Below are positions 1 through 9,014 of a stretch of 55,363 bases of DNA, one piece after another. Position 1 is the first letter of the stretch. Each line of letters opens with the position of its first letter. The stretch comes from Streptomyces sp. NTH33 (GTDB lineage: Bacteria > Actinomycetota > Actinomycetes > Streptomycetales > Streptomycetaceae). The notes under the pieces are model-generated. The model ran no database searches and was not told the origin of the DNA. It was given only the letters and a program-made list of their open reading frames with translations. The stretch is taken from the NCBI RefSeq assembly GCF_003236365.1, contig NZ_POTZ01000003.1, forward strand, positions 1 to 55,363, in the 5' to 3' direction. The translations under genes and the position numbers were made by a program.

Positions 1-83
1 GCGCGGGCAGGGGCGGCGGTCGCCGCGCAACCGGGAAGCCGGGGGCGCGGACCGCGACGAGCGCCGTCGGTCCCGCCCTGATG

Positions 84-112
84 CGGACCCCCACCGACCC
101 GGCGGGGGTCCG
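84..112 (-). terminator. Hairpin just downstream of the GCS2-like gene
   Basis: The 9-nt arm CGGACCCCC (84-92) pairs perfectly with GGGGGTCCG (104-112). It lies 18 nt past the stop codon of the minus-strand gene ending at 130, so it is a likely intrinsic terminator, without a clear U tract, as is common in Streptomyces. Nothing else is recognisable in bases 1-129. Confidence 0.55.
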
Positions 113-129
113 GCAGGCGACCGGACCAC

Positions 130-1608
130 TCAGTCGACCGGCCAGGTGTGGACCGGGGCGTTGAGGTGCATGTAGTCGCTGTACATCCGCGTCATGCGCC
201 GCAGGGCCTCGTGGCGGCCGACGTGGGTGGTGTCGTCGAGGTGGTGGAACATCTCCTTCTGCCAGACCGCTCCGTTGCGGCCGGTGACGCACCGCTGCTC
301 GATGATGCCGAGCAGCGGCTCCCGCCAGGCATCGTCCATGCCGGAGCGCTCCAGCCCCCGGTGCGCCAGCGGCAGCAGCCGCCGCAGGACGAGTTCGGGC
401 ACCGGCACCTCGCCCATCCCGGGCCAGTACAGCCGTGCCTCGATGCCGTGCCGGGCCGCCGTGTGCAGGTTGTCCTCGGCGGCCGAGAAGGACATCCGGG
501 ACCACACCGGCCGGTCCTCCTCCACCAGGGCGCGGGTGAGCCCGTAGTAGAAGGCTCCGCTGGCGAGGGTGTCGGCGACGGTCGGGCCGGCGGGCAGTAC
601 ACGGTTCTCCACCCGCAGGTGCGGTTTGTCGTGGGCGATGGCGTAGACCGGGCGGTTCCAGCGGTAGATGGTGCCGTTGTGCAGGGTCAGCTCGCTCAGC
701 TCGGGGACGTCGCCGCGGTCCAGCGTCTCCGCGGGGCTCTGCTCGTCGCACAGGGGCAGCAGCGCCGGGAAGTAGCGCAGGTTCTCCTCGAAGAGGTCGA
801 AGACGCTGTTGATCCACCGCTCCCCGAACCACACCCGGGGCCGCACCCCCTGCATCTTGATCTCCTGCGGGCGGGTGTCGGTGGCCTGCTCGAACAGCGG
901 GATACGGGTCTCGTGCCACAGCTCCTTGCCGAACAGGAACGGAGAGTTCGCCGCCAGCGCGACCTGGACACCGGCGATCGCCTGCGCCGCGTTCCAGTAG
1001 CCGGCGAACTCCTCCGGGGACACCTGGAGGTGGAACTGGGTGCTGGTGCACGCGGCCTCCGGGGTGATCGTGTCCGCGTAGGTCCGCAGCCGGTCGTCGC
1101 CGTCCACCTCGATGCGCAGGTCCTCGCCCCGGGCCGCGAAGACCTGGTCGTTGAGCAGCCGGTAGCGCGGGTTCTCCGACAGCGCGGCCTCGCCGACGTC
1201 CTCCTGCCGCAGCGTGGGAAGGATACCGATCATGATCAGATGCGCGCCGACCGACCGCGCGCGCTGCTCCGCGTGGTTCAGCGCGGCGCGGATCTCGGAC
1301 TCCCAGGCGTCGGGGCCGCCCGCCGTCAGCCGGCGGGGCGGAATGTTGATCTCGAGGTTGAACCGGCCCAGTTCCGTGGACCAGGCGGGATCCGCGATCG
1401 CCTCGAGCACATCGCTGTTGCGCATCGCCGGCTCCGCCTCGCCGTCGACCAGGTTCAGCTCGATCTCCAGCCCGACCTGGGGCCGCTCGGACTCGAACCG
1501 CGACTCGCGCAGCATCTGCGCGAACGCCTCGAGGCACTCCTTCATCTTGTTCCGGTACCGGCGGCGGTCCTCTCGGGTGAAGACCATAGCCGGGACGTCA
1601 CGCCCCAT
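130..1608 (-). CDS. Glutamate-cysteine ligase family (GCS2-like) carboxylate-amine ligase
   Basis: A 492-aa cytoplasmic protein of the GCS2-like ATP-dependent carboxylate-amine ligase family, whose members join an amino group to the gamma-carboxylate of glutamate or a similar acid. Visible family blocks are GLEIELNLVDGEAEP near residue 37, the Arg-rich N-terminal half with FNLEINIPPRRL, STQFHLQVSPEEF in the middle, and ENRVLPAGPTVADTL in the C-terminal third. The start at 1608 has GGGAGG 6 nt upstream; a second Met seven codons further in is possible. The open frame extends far upstream but that part overlaps the divergent DUF2945 gene and is not coding. The real substrate is unknown; actinobacteria use related ligases for mycothiol- or ergothioneine-linked chemistry, but nothing nearby supports either. 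Confidence 0.75.
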   Translation of the reverse strand: MGRDVPAMVFTREDRRRYRNKMKECLEAFAQMLRESRFESERPQVGLEIELNLVDGEAEPAMRNSDVLEAIADPAWSTELGRFNLEINIPPRRLTAGGPDAWESEIRAALNHAEQRARSVGAHLIMIGILPTLRQEDVGEAALSENPRYRLLNDQVFAARGEDLRIEVDGDDRLRTYADTITPEAACTSTQFHLQVSPEEFAGYWNAAQAIAGVQVALAANSPFLFGKELWHETRIPLFEQATDTRPQEIKMQGVRPRVWFGERWINSVFDLFEENLRYFPALLPLCDEQSPAETLDRGDVPELSELTLHNGTIYRWNRPVYAIAHDKPHLRVENRVLPAGPTVADTLASGAFYYGLTRALVEEDRPVWSRMSFSAAEDNLHTAARHGIEARLYWPGMGEVPVPELVLRRLLPLAHRGLERSGMDDAWREPLLGIIEQRCVTGRNGAVWQKEMFHHLDDTTHVGRHEALRRMTRMYSDYMHLNAPVHTWPVD

Positions 1609-1771
1609 CGGCCCTCCCGGATTTCCCTCCAGGGACACCTCACCTCCCCAGCGTCGCACCACCGGGCGAACCTGACCAGGCGGGGAGAGGATGGGCACCG
1701 CAGGGGGGCCGGCCGGGTGAGTGCCCCGGGGCGTGATGCCGTGACCGTGGGAAAGGGCGAAGGGAGCCGGG

Positions 1772-1987
1772 ATGGCAGAGCGGTTCTCCGTGGGTGACCA
1801 CGTGCGGTGGAACTCCGAAGCGGGGTACGTGGAGGGAGTCGTCGTCAAGAAGCACACGAAGGACGTGGAGTACAAGGGGCACATGCGCCGGTGCACCGAG
1901 GAAGACCCCCAGTACGAGATCAGGAGCGACAAGACCGGCCATGTCGCCATGCACAAGGGGGGTGCGCTGACGAGACTGCAGAGGTAG
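1772..1987 (+). CDS. DUF2945 (HVA1/TUDOR-like) small protein
   Basis: A 71-aa protein. The start ATG is preceded by AAGGGAG at good distance. The sequence FSVGDHVRWNSEAGYVEGVV followed by a Lys-rich strand and QYEIRSDKTGHVAMHKGGAL is the DUF2945 pattern, a small beta-barrel resembling a TUDOR fold. The molecular role of the family is not established. The gene ends 4 nt before the DUF488 gene and the two are probably co-transcribed. It diverges from the GCS2-like gene across about 160 nt. Confidence 0.75.
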   Translation: MAERFSVGDHVRWNSEAGYVEGVVVKKHTKDVEYKGHMRRCTEEDPQYEIRSDKTGHVAMHKGGALTRLQR

Positions 1988-1991
1988 GAGG

Positions 1992-2525
1992 ATGGCGAAC
2001 CGCATCTGTACGGTGGGACACTCGACCCGCGACTTCGACGAGATGCTGACGATGTTGCGGAACAACGACGTCACTCATCTGGTCGATGTCCGCTCCTTCC
2101 CCTCGTCGAGGAAGTTCCCGCAGTGGAACCGGCCGGCGATCGTCGATGCGCTGCCCGCCGACATCGGATACCGGTGGATCCGGGAACTGGGCGGCCGTCG
2201 GCACACCCCCGAGGGCACGCCGAGCGCGAACGGGGCGTGGCGCGTCAAGGCGTTCCGCGATTACGCCGACTACATGGCGACGGACGCGTTCGCGGAGGGC
2301 CTGAACGAACTGCTCGAACTGGCAGAGCGTGAACGGCCGGCGATCATGTGCAGTGAGGCGGTGCCGTGGCGCTGCCATCGCCGGCTGATCACCGACGCGC
2401 TGATCGTCGCAGGCGTGGAGGTCGTGCACATCATGTCGCCCACGACGACGAAGCCCGCCACTTTGCACGAGCACGCACGCGTCCGGGGCGGGCGGTTGAC
2501 CTACCCGGTCCCGGCCGCCGGGTAG
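1992..2525 (+). CDS. DUF488 domain protein
   Basis: A 177-aa protein with the DUF488 hallmarks: ICTVGHSTRDFDEML at the N terminus, VDVRSFPSSRKFPQWN, then IRELGGRR, and the C-terminal MCSEAVPWRCHRRLI with its paired Cys/His-Arg-Arg. The family has no agreed biochemical function; some members contact nucleic acid or metal. GAGG at 1981-1984 gives the spacing for the ATG at 1992. It follows the DUF2945 gene by 4 nt, so the pair likely forms a two-gene operon ending at the hairpin near 2664. Confidence 0.8.
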   Translation: MANRICTVGHSTRDFDEMLTMLRNNDVTHLVDVRSFPSSRKFPQWNRPAIVDALPADIGYRWIRELGGRRHTPEGTPSANGAWRVKAFRDYADYMATDAFAEGLNELLELAERERPAIMCSEAVPWRCHRRLITDALIVAGVEVVHIMSPTTTKPATLHEHARVRGGRLTYPVPAAG

Positions 2526-2663
2526 CCCTGGACCGGCTTCGTGATGCGTGCCGACGGCCGGCCCGGCACGCGGACGATGCGGGCCGGTCCGGCGATGCCG
2601 GGCCACGGCACGGTCCGGCGGCGCGGCAGACCGCGCTTCGAGCGGAGGCGGCAGGTCGCCTCC

Positions 2664-2699
2664 CGGACGGCGGGAACCCCCGGTTCCCGCCGCCGTCCG
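2664..2699 (+). terminator. Hairpin downstream of the DUF488 gene
   Basis: GGCGGGAACC (2669-2678) pairs with GGTTCCCGCC (2682-2691) over a CCC loop, and the outer arms CGGAC/GTCCG extend the stem past a 3-nt bulge. It is about 140 nt after the stop codon. The rest of 2526-2979 holds no convincing gene. Confidence 0.45.
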
Positions 2700-2979
2700 C
2701 TCTCCGGCGCGTGGGCACGGTGCGACGGCTTCCCGGCGGTCGGCATCGCCGATTCCCGGAAAGGCGGACCGTGGCCGTGTCTGTGACCGTGGCTCATCCG
2801 CAACTCCTGTGCCGACAAGGGCGTACTGCTTGGGACGCTCGAAGTCTTCGAAGCGTCGGTGAACAGGGGGAGTCGAGGTGATGGTGGGGCCGGGAAGCCC
2901 TGATGTGCATCGAGGGGAGGCCGAGCCCCGGATGAGAGGACGACTGGCCGACCGCGGTCCCCGCCCGGACCCTGGAGAT

Positions 2980-3687
2980 ATGACGACAACCCTGATCACC
3001 GGAGCCAACAAGGGGCTCGGATTCGAGACCGCCCGCCGCCTTGTCGCCGCCGGCCACACCGTCTACGTCGGCAGCCGGGACCTCCAGCGCGGGCGTCGCG
3101 CCACCGAACGGCTCGGCGCGCGCATGGTGCGCATCGACGTCACCGACGACGCCTCCGTCGCCGCCGCGGCGAAAGCCGTCGAGGCCGACGGCGGACTGGA
3201 CGTGCTGGTCAACAACGCCGGCGTGGAAGCACGGTCACCGGACGGAGGCGTGATCGGAGCCGAGGAGGTGACCGCCGAGGCGATGCGGACGGTGTTCGAG
3301 ACCAACGTCTTCGGCGTGGTGCGCGTCACCCACGCGTTCCTGCCTCTGCTGCAACGCTCCGCCAACCCGGTCGTGGTCAACGTCAGCAGCGGCCTGGCGT
3401 CGCTGACCCGGCTCACCGACCCGGACACACCGGCACACGCCTACCCGGGGGTCGCCTACCCCGCGTCGAAGGCCGCGGTCAACATGATCACTGTGCAGTA
3501 CGCGAAGGCGTTTCCGCGGATGCGGATCAACGCGGTGGAGCCCGGATACACGGCGACGGACCTCAACCGTCACACGGGTACGCAGACGGTCGAGGAAGGT
3601 GCCGAGATCATCGTCCGCATGGCGCAGACGAGCCCCGACGGTCCCACCGGAGGTTACTTCGACGTCACGGGTCGCCTCCCCTGGTAG
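2980..3687 (+). CDS. Short-chain dehydrogenase/reductase (SDR)
   Basis: A 235-aa classical SDR, an NAD(P)-dependent oxidoreductase of unknown substrate. Visible are the cofactor loop TGANKGLG (residues 7-14), the NNAG motif, the catalytic Ser in VNVSSGLASL, and the YPASK active site with Tyr and Lys four residues apart. The length is typical. The start is uncertain: the ATG at 2980 gives the usual SDR N terminus but its GGAG is only 2 nt away, whereas an in-frame GTG at 2878 has a well-placed GGGGGAG and would add 34 Arg/Pro-rich residues. I favour 2980 because the extension does not look like protein. A lone gene with no informative neighbour. Confidence 0.85.
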   Translation: MTTTLITGANKGLGFETARRLVAAGHTVYVGSRDLQRGRRATERLGARMVRIDVTDDASVAAAAKAVEADGGLDVLVNNAGVEARSPDGGVIGAEEVTAEAMRTVFETNVFGVVRVTHAFLPLLQRSANPVVVNVSSGLASLTRLTDPDTPAHAYPGVAYPASKAAVNMITVQYAKAFPRMRINAVEPGYTATDLNRHTGTQTVEEGAEIIVRMAQTSPDGPTGGYFDVTGRLPW

Positions 3688-4262
3688 TCCGCCGGCGCCG
3701 CGCCCGGCCGAGCCGGGAACCGCCCGACGACGGTATGAGGAATTCCTACGCCTGGCGGACCGCGTTTCACGGTGGGGCTCTGCACCCAGTCCTCGGGCCA
3801 TGGTCCGGGCCCCCTTGTTCCCCGGCGCAAGAGGAGTCCACCCCGGCGTCGCTGACGCCCACGGTGACGCTGATCTCCGGGAGGAGTCCGGGCAGCGGGG
3901 TGGAGGGAAGGTCCGTCGTGCGGCTGGTACAGGATGCGTTTGGCAACCACGTGAATACTCCGAGAGAACGCCGAGAGACAGAGCAGCCGCGCCTTCCCCT
4001 CTCTGCGATCAGGATCTGACGGGCACCGGCGAGATGCTGAACGGAGCCGGACCGGCCCACCCGGAGGGCACGACGGTGACTCGGTGGAGCGGGGAGGGAC
4101 CGACGGGGGCGACCGAACAGCTGACGGCCTACTTCGTGATCGACTGCACGGGCGTCGGGCAGGCGCGTCCTGTACGTCCGTGTCGGCCGATCGGGTGCTG
4201 TGCGGGAGCCGTTCGCCCGAGAGAATCGATTCGGCGTACGACCGTCCCCTGATCATGCCCGG
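3688..4262. other. 575-nt gap without a convincing gene
   Basis: Reading frames here lack Streptomyces-like codon bias, ribosome sites and any recognisable domain. I see no strong inverted repeat. It presumably carries the terminator of the SDR gene and the promoter of the adenosine deaminase gene, but I cannot place either. Confidence 0.4.
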
Positions 4263-5879
4263 GTGAGCTCGAAACGCCGAAGTACCGTACGCCGCCGGTT
4301 CGTTCCGGCCGCCATGGGCACCCTCGGTGCCCTGTCCCTGCTGTCCGCCCTGCCCGCCGCCGCACAGCCGGCCGCCGGGCAGGGCACTCCCGCCGTGCCC
4401 GCATCGAGGAAGGCGACGGCCGCCGAGGCCGGGACCGACGCGTACCTGGACTCGGTGCGCGGCCGCCCCGGGCTGCTGCGGGATTTCTTCGTGCGGCTGC
4501 CCAAGGGCGGAGACCTGCACAACCACCTCTCCGGCGCGGTGTCCACGGAGTACCTCGTCGAACTGGCCGCCGAGGACGGGCTGTGCGTCACCACCGCGAC
4601 GATGACCGCCGTCACCCCGCCGTGCGGGACCGGTACGCGCCCCGCCGCCGATGCCCGTACCGACCGCGCCTTCCACGAAGCGCTGGTGCGCGCCTGGTCC
4701 ATGGAGGACTTCCCGCCCGGCCGGAGTGGCCATGACCACTTCTTCGACACCTTCGGGAAGTTCGGTGAGGTGACCTGGCGGCACCGGGGCAGGCTGCTCG
4801 CCGAGGTCGCCGACGGCGTCGTGGGCCAGAACCAGTTCTACCTGGAGACCATGGTCACCCCCGCGTCCGACGGCGCCCGGCAACTGGCCGCCGAGGTCGG
4901 CTGGGACGACGACCTCGCCGCCCTGCACCGGAAGCTGGTGGCGGGCGGGAAGCTGGACGAACTGGTGGCCGAGGCCCGCAGGGAGGCCGACGACGGCGAC
5001 GCCGAGTTCCGGGCCACCGAACGCTGCGGCACCGGGCAGCCGCGGCCGGGCTGCCGGCTCACCGTCCGCTGGATCTCCCAGGCATCCCGCGGCAGCGCCC
5101 CGGAGCGGGTCTTCACACAGCTGGCGCTGGGAATGCGGCTGGCCGAGAAGGACCCGCGCTTCGTCGCGGTCAACCTCGTCCAGCCCGAGGACGGGGACAG
5201 CGCGCTGCGCGACTACAGCCTGCAGATGCGCATGGTCGGCTATCTGCGCACCCAGTACCCGAAGGCCCACGTCACCCTGCACGCGGGCGAGTTGTGGCCC
5301 GGCCTGGTCAAACCGGCGGACCTGAAGTTCCACATTGAGGAGGCCGTCGGCGTCGCCCGCACCGAGCGCGTCGGGCACGGCGTCGACCTCGTCCACGAGG
5401 ACGACTGGCAGCGGACGGCCCGTACGATGGCCGCCCGCCAGGTCGCCGTCGAAGTGCCGTTCACCAGCAACGCCCAGATCCTCGGGGTCAAGGGGGCCGA
5501 GCATCCCTTCACCACCTACCGCCGCTACGGCGTCCCGGTCGTCCTGGCCACCGACGACCCCGGCGTGTCCCGGACCGACATCAGCCACGAGTACGAGTAC
5601 GCGGCCGGCACCTACGGTCTGGGCTACCCCGAGCTGAAGGACCTGGCCCGCGCCTCGCTGGAGTACGCGTTCGTGCCGGGCGAGGGCCTGTGGCAGGGCA
5701 ATCCCACGGCCCAGGGCTACCACCTCGTCGCGGCCTGCCGAGGTGAGCGCCCCGGTCTGCCCGTCCGGGCACCGGACTGCCGCCGTCTGCTGGCGAGCAG
5801 CCGGAAGGCGGAGCTGGAGTGGCGGCAGGAGACCGCCTTCGGCGTCTTCGAGCGGACGCACGCGCGCGCGGCGCGCTGA
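4263..5879 (+). CDS. Secreted adenosine deaminase
   Basis: A 538-aa exported adenosine/adenine deaminase-type amidohydrolase that would convert adenosine to inosine outside the cell. The N terminus, from a GTG start, carries VRRRFV followed by a hydrophobic stretch ending in ALPAAAQPA, which looks like a twin-arginine or Sec signal peptide. Metal and catalytic motifs are in order: GDLHNHLSGA (HxH zinc ligands), TLHAGEL (third His), RVGHGVDL, and ATDDPGVSRTDISHEY (catalytic Asp pair). It is longer than cytosolic adenosine deaminases because of an N-terminal extension of the kind seen in secreted ADGF-like enzymes. The start has only a weak ribosome site. It faces the secreted nuclease gene, and both could act on extracellular nucleic acid salvage. 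Confidence 0.85.
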   Translation: MSSKRRSTVRRRFVPAAMGTLGALSLLSALPAAAQPAAGQGTPAVPASRKATAAEAGTDAYLDSVRGRPGLLRDFFVRLPKGGDLHNHLSGAVSTEYLVELAAEDGLCVTTATMTAVTPPCGTGTRPAADARTDRAFHEALVRAWSMEDFPPGRSGHDHFFDTFGKFGEVTWRHRGRLLAEVADGVVGQNQFYLETMVTPASDGARQLAAEVGWDDDLAALHRKLVAGGKLDELVAEARREADDGDAEFRATERCGTGQPRPGCRLTVRWISQASRGSAPERVFTQLALGMRLAEKDPRFVAVNLVQPEDGDSALRDYSLQMRMVGYLRTQYPKAHVTLHAGELWPGLVKPADLKFHIEEAVGVARTERVGHGVDLVHEDDWQRTARTMAARQVAVEVPFTSNAQILGVKGAEHPFTTYRRYGVPVVLATDDPGVSRTDISHEYEYAAGTYGLGYPELKDLARASLEYAFVPGEGLWQGNPTAQGYHLVAACRGERPGLPVRAPDCRRLLASSRKAELEWRQETAFGVFERTHARAAR

Positions 5880-5896
5880 GACACCGCCGTATGCGC

Positions 5897-5943
5897 GGCC
5901 CCCGGCCCCGGCACCCCGCGAGAGGGGGCCGAAGCCGGGGGCC
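5897..5943. terminator. Bidirectional terminator between deaminase and nuclease genes
   Basis: GGCCCCCGGC (5897-5906) pairs perfectly with GCCGGGGGCC (5934-5943). Within the loop a second GGCCCC/GGGGCC pairing is possible. It sits in the 83-nt gap between two convergent stop codons, as expected of a two-way terminator. Confidence 0.6.
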
Positions 5944-5962
5944 GGTCACCGGGAAGGAGTGG

Positions 5963-8389
5963 TTACTTGAACCGGACCACCTGCGGGTCGTGGTCGCTGA
6001 CCTGGTCGGAGAACTCGGCGTTGATGTGGACGATCTCGTAGTGGGGCTTCTTGATGGCGGGCGAGACGAGGATGTGGTCCAGCGTCTGGGAGTTGCCGTC
6101 GTAGACGTAGCTGTACCGCTCGTTCACGGGCAGCGTGTTGATCAGGTCCGTCAGGACTCCGCCGGAGGTCAACGTGGCCAGCGGCTTGGAGAACTGGTAG
6201 TCGTTCAGGTCGCCCAGGACGACGACCTTGGCCTTCTTGTCCAGGGCCAGCAGGGAGGAGACGAAGCCGTTGACCTCCTTGGCCTGGGCCGTGCGCTGGG
6301 TCTCGGAGCCGAGCGTCGGCGGCTGGAAGACGCCGTGCGCCGGCTGGTCGCCGCCCTTGGAGTTGAAGTGGTTGCCCACCACGAAGACCTGCTCACCGCG
6401 GAAGGTGAACTCACCGACCAGCGGCTTGCGGCTGCTCTTCCAGGTGTCCGAGGCGGGGTTGATCCTGCCCGGCGAGACCGAGAGCCGCACCCCCTTCTTG
6501 CCGTCGCGGACGGCCTCGACGGCCGTGCCGGAGTCGCCGCCCTGCCGGTCCACGAAGCTCACGCGCTGGGGGTCGAAGAGGAAGACGATGCGGATGTTGC
6601 CGCCGGGCTGGCCGCCGTCCAGGCCGTTGACCGGGTCGATGGAGCGCCAGTCGTACGCCGGGCCGCCCGCCGCCTTGATGGCGTCGACGAACTTGGCGAC
6701 GGTCTTGTCGGCCGCGACCGTGCCGTCGTCCGTGGGCCCGTTGTTGTCCTGGATCTCCTCCAGGCTCACGATGTCCGGGGCGGCCAGGTTCTTGACGACG
6801 CCCTGGGCCAGCCGGTCGAACTTGCTCTTGGAGTCCGCCGGGGAGAGGTTCTCGACGTTGTACGTGGCGACGGACAGCTCGTTGGACTTGCCCGGCTTCG
6901 CCACGTCCGGAGTCAGCCCGCCCGGTACGGTCGTGCCGAGCCTGGTCGCCTGGATGCTGTAGCCGCCGTAGTTGCCGTAGTCCAGCAGGCCCGCGGTCGT
7001 ACCGGTGAGGGTGTCCCCGACGTCGGCCTTCAGCTTGTCGCCGGTCAGTGAGGCGACCAGCAGCCGCCCGGAGTTGGGGTTGTCGTAGCCGGTCAGGACG
7101 GTGCCGCCGCGAGGGGTCGGGTTCTGCTTCGGCTTGGTGGTGATCCACGTCTCGTTGTACGCGTTGGAGGCGCCCACGACGCGGGAGTCGCCGATCTGCA
7201 CCAGCATGCCCTCATGGGACTCCAGCCAGTCCAACGCGTAGGTGTCGGGCTTCAGTTCCAGGGACTCGATGCTTCCGCCCGGGGTCTGCGGGGCGTAGGC
7301 GTCGGGCAGCGTGGCCGCGTCGACGGCCTCCGCGGCCGGCAGCGGGTTGCCGGCGGACAGGACGACGTCCTTGGGGCCGGTCAGTTCGGTGACGGACTGC
7401 GAGCCGCTGCTCTGGCCGCCGGGGTAGTACTCGCTGACCTTGCCCGAGACGAGCACCGAGTCGCCGACCTTGACCAAGGGCGTGGCGGAGCCGGTGTAGA
7501 CGAAGACGGCCTCGCTGGTGGCCGGGTTCCCGTCCGGGTCCGGGTCCTGGATCCAGTAGCCCTTGGTGCCGGTGCTGCGCACGCCGGTCACCACGCCGGG
7601 CACATGGGTGACGGTCTTGCCGTTGTACGGGGAGGTCCGGGTGGTGCCCTGGATGTCGTGGATGCGCAGGCTGCCCGGTGCGGTGTCGGTGGGCGAGGGG
7701 GTGGGGGAGGGCGACGGGTCGCCGGAGCCGCCCCCGGTGCTGTTGCGCGGGCTGGGCGCGGAGCCGGTGAAGTCGGCCGCGTTGTCGTCCGTGTCGGTGA
7801 GGGCGGCGTCGCGCGAGACGGAGGTGGTGTTGCCGGCCCCGGTGGCGGGGCTGCCCTCGCGCACCACGGCGGTGCCGAAGCCCACCAGGTCCTTGACGGT
7901 GCCGTCCGCCGCACAGTCGGCGGCGGTCAGGCAGGTGAGCGCGGTGGTCGAGTGGACCAGCGCGACGGTGCCGCTGGTCGCCGACATGGCGATGGTGCCG
8001 GTGGCGTCGGGCGTCGGCAGGGCGGTGTCGCCCGCGGAGCCCTTGGCCTCCTGGACCAGGTAGTTGCCGCCCGCGGGAATGGTTCCCGTCAGCGGCGTGA
8101 CCTGCCACTTGGTAGTGGCGGTGGGCGAGCCGCTGAGGTATTGCACGGACCAGCCGCTCAGGTCGAACGGCGCCGTGCCGGCGTTGCCGAGCTCGATGAA
8201 GTCGTGGGTGAGGGGGGCGCCGGAGTTGCCACCGCCGCCGTAGACCTCGGAGATGACGGCGTCCGGCGACGGTGCCGCCTGGGCGGTGAGGGGAAGGGCG
8301 ATCAGTGATCCGGCGATGCCGAGGGGAAGCGCGATGAGGCCGGCCTTGACACCTCTGCCGCGCAGGGCGAGCGGTATGCGTGGAGACAC
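5963..8389 (-). CDS. Secreted lamin-tail/EEP-domain nuclease (ExeM/NucH-like)
   Basis: An 808-aa exported protein. Residues 1 to about 38 form a signal peptide ending in LTAQAA. A lamin-tail-type domain follows (SEVYGGGGNSGAP, HDFIELGNAG), then a Pro/Ser/Thr linker with SPSPTPSPTD. The middle resembles the OB-like region of ExeM-type nucleases. The C-terminal 300 residues are an endonuclease/exonuclease/phosphatase domain with ATYNVENLSP, SLEEIQDN (catalytic Glu), GNHFNSKGGD, GDLNDYQ, LDHILVS and SDHDP. It should be a metal-dependent extracellular DNase/RNase. The start is the GTG at 8389 with AAGAG upstream; longer in-frame reading upstream lacks protein character. Confidence 0.85.
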   Translation of the reverse strand: MSPRIPLALRGRGVKAGLIALPLGIAGSLIALPLTAQAAPSPDAVISEVYGGGGNSGAPLTHDFIELGNAGTAPFDLSGWSVQYLSGSPTATTKWQVTPLTGTIPAGGNYLVQEAKGSAGDTALPTPDATGTIAMSATSGTVALVHSTTALTCLTAADCAADGTVKDLVGFGTAVVREGSPATGAGNTTSVSRDAALTDTDDNAADFTGSAPSPRNSTGGGSGDPSPSPTPSPTDTAPGSLRIHDIQGTTRTSPYNGKTVTHVPGVVTGVRSTGTKGYWIQDPDPDGNPATSEAVFVYTGSATPLVKVGDSVLVSGKVSEYYPGGQSSGSQSVTELTGPKDVVLSAGNPLPAAEAVDAATLPDAYAPQTPGGSIESLELKPDTYALDWLESHEGMLVQIGDSRVVGASNAYNETWITTKPKQNPTPRGGTVLTGYDNPNSGRLLVASLTGDKLKADVGDTLTGTTAGLLDYGNYGGYSIQATRLGTTVPGGLTPDVAKPGKSNELSVATYNVENLSPADSKSKFDRLAQGVVKNLAAPDIVSLEEIQDNNGPTDDGTVAADKTVAKFVDAIKAAGGPAYDWRSIDPVNGLDGGQPGGNIRIVFLFDPQRVSFVDRQGGDSGTAVEAVRDGKKGVRLSVSPGRINPASDTWKSSRKPLVGEFTFRGEQVFVVGNHFNSKGGDQPAHGVFQPPTLGSETQRTAQAKEVNGFVSSLLALDKKAKVVVLGDLNDYQFSKPLATLTSGGVLTDLINTLPVNERYSYVYDGNSQTLDHILVSPAIKKPHYEIVHINAEFSDQVSDHDPQVVRFK

Positions 8390-8464
8390 GTGGGGCTCTT
8401 TCGTAGGGGAGTCGATGAGAGAACGACGCGACAAAAGCCGTGGGAGGTGGCGACGACTCGTGGA

Positions 8465-8493
8465 AAGATACGCGCGTAGATTGCCTGCAACAA
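8465..8493 (-). promoter_or_regulatory. Candidate promoter of the nuclease gene
   Basis: On the minus strand TTGTTG (8493-8488) and TATCTT (8470-8465) are separated by 17 nt, a good vegetative-type promoter spacing, about 76 nt upstream of the nuclease start. This is read by eye only. Confidence 0.35.
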
Positions 8494-8664
8494 GGTGTGG
8501 GGCGGACCAAGACGCAAGTGTTTCCGCACTGTTCGCCGGAACGACCGTCCGGCAGGGGGACGCCCTGCGGTCCGCGTGCCGTGTCCCGCGCGTCCACACG
8601 GGCTGTTTTCCCGCCCGCCCGGAAACGGCCGGGTCCGTGGTGTCACCGCGGCACGACGAAGGCG

Positions 8665-8695
8665 GGCGCCGCACCCCTTTGAGGGGTGCGGCGCC
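8665..8695. terminator. Perfect 13-bp hairpin between paaE and the nuclease gene
   Basis: GGCGCCGCACCCC (8665-8677) pairs perfectly with 8683-8695 over the loop TTTGA. It is about 308 nt past the paaE stop and about 275 nt upstream of the nuclease start, so it most likely terminates the paaABCDE transcript or insulates the nuclease promoter. The surrounding 8390-9002 gap holds no convincing gene. Confidence 0.5.
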
Positions 8696-8878
8696 TGATC
8701 CACGGCACCGGTTCCTCCCCCGTCTCCCACGGTCTCGGCCGCAACGGGCGTGTGCCCTCGTGCTCGAGGCGACCGACCGCCGTGGCGCTCCCCGGGCCGG
8801 GATCCCGGCCGTCTTCGGTCGCGCCGTCTCCTGCCGGGCCATGACCGGCCGCCTGCCGGCGGAACGGACCCGGCGCGT

Positions 8879-8913
8879 TCGACCAGGTCGCCGTAATCGA
8901 CCAGGTCGCCGTA
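8879..8913. repeat. 17-nt direct repeat
   Basis: TCGACCAGGTCGCCGTA occurs at 8879-8895 and again, identically, at 8897-8913, giving an 18-nt period. It lies in the non-coding gap after paaE. Confidence 0.7.
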
Positions 8914-8976
8914 CCGGAGGAGGACGTCCTCCGGCCGCACCGGCGGACGGCGTGCCTCAGCCCTCAGCCGTACTCA

Positions 8977-9014
8977 GGTGCACTCGGCTGTCGAAGGTGC
9001 ACTCAGCTGTCGAA
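8977..9014. repeat. 19-nt tandem duplication spanning the paaE stop codon
   Basis: GGTGCACTCGGCTGTCGAA (8977-8995) is followed directly by the same 19 nt with one change (8996-9014). The second copy contains the last paaE codons (FDS and stop). The first copy has lost the stop through the single change, so it looks like a local slippage duplication of the gene end. Confidence 0.7.

Noticed and set aside
1609..1956. N-terminal extension of the GCS2-like protein to 1956
   Set aside because: It overlaps the divergent DUF2945 gene; the Met at 1608 has a strong ribosome site.
2878..2979. GTG start of the SDR gene at 2878
   Set aside because: It has a good ribosome site, but the extra 34 residues are Arg/Pro-rich and unlike SDR N termini; kept only as an alternative.
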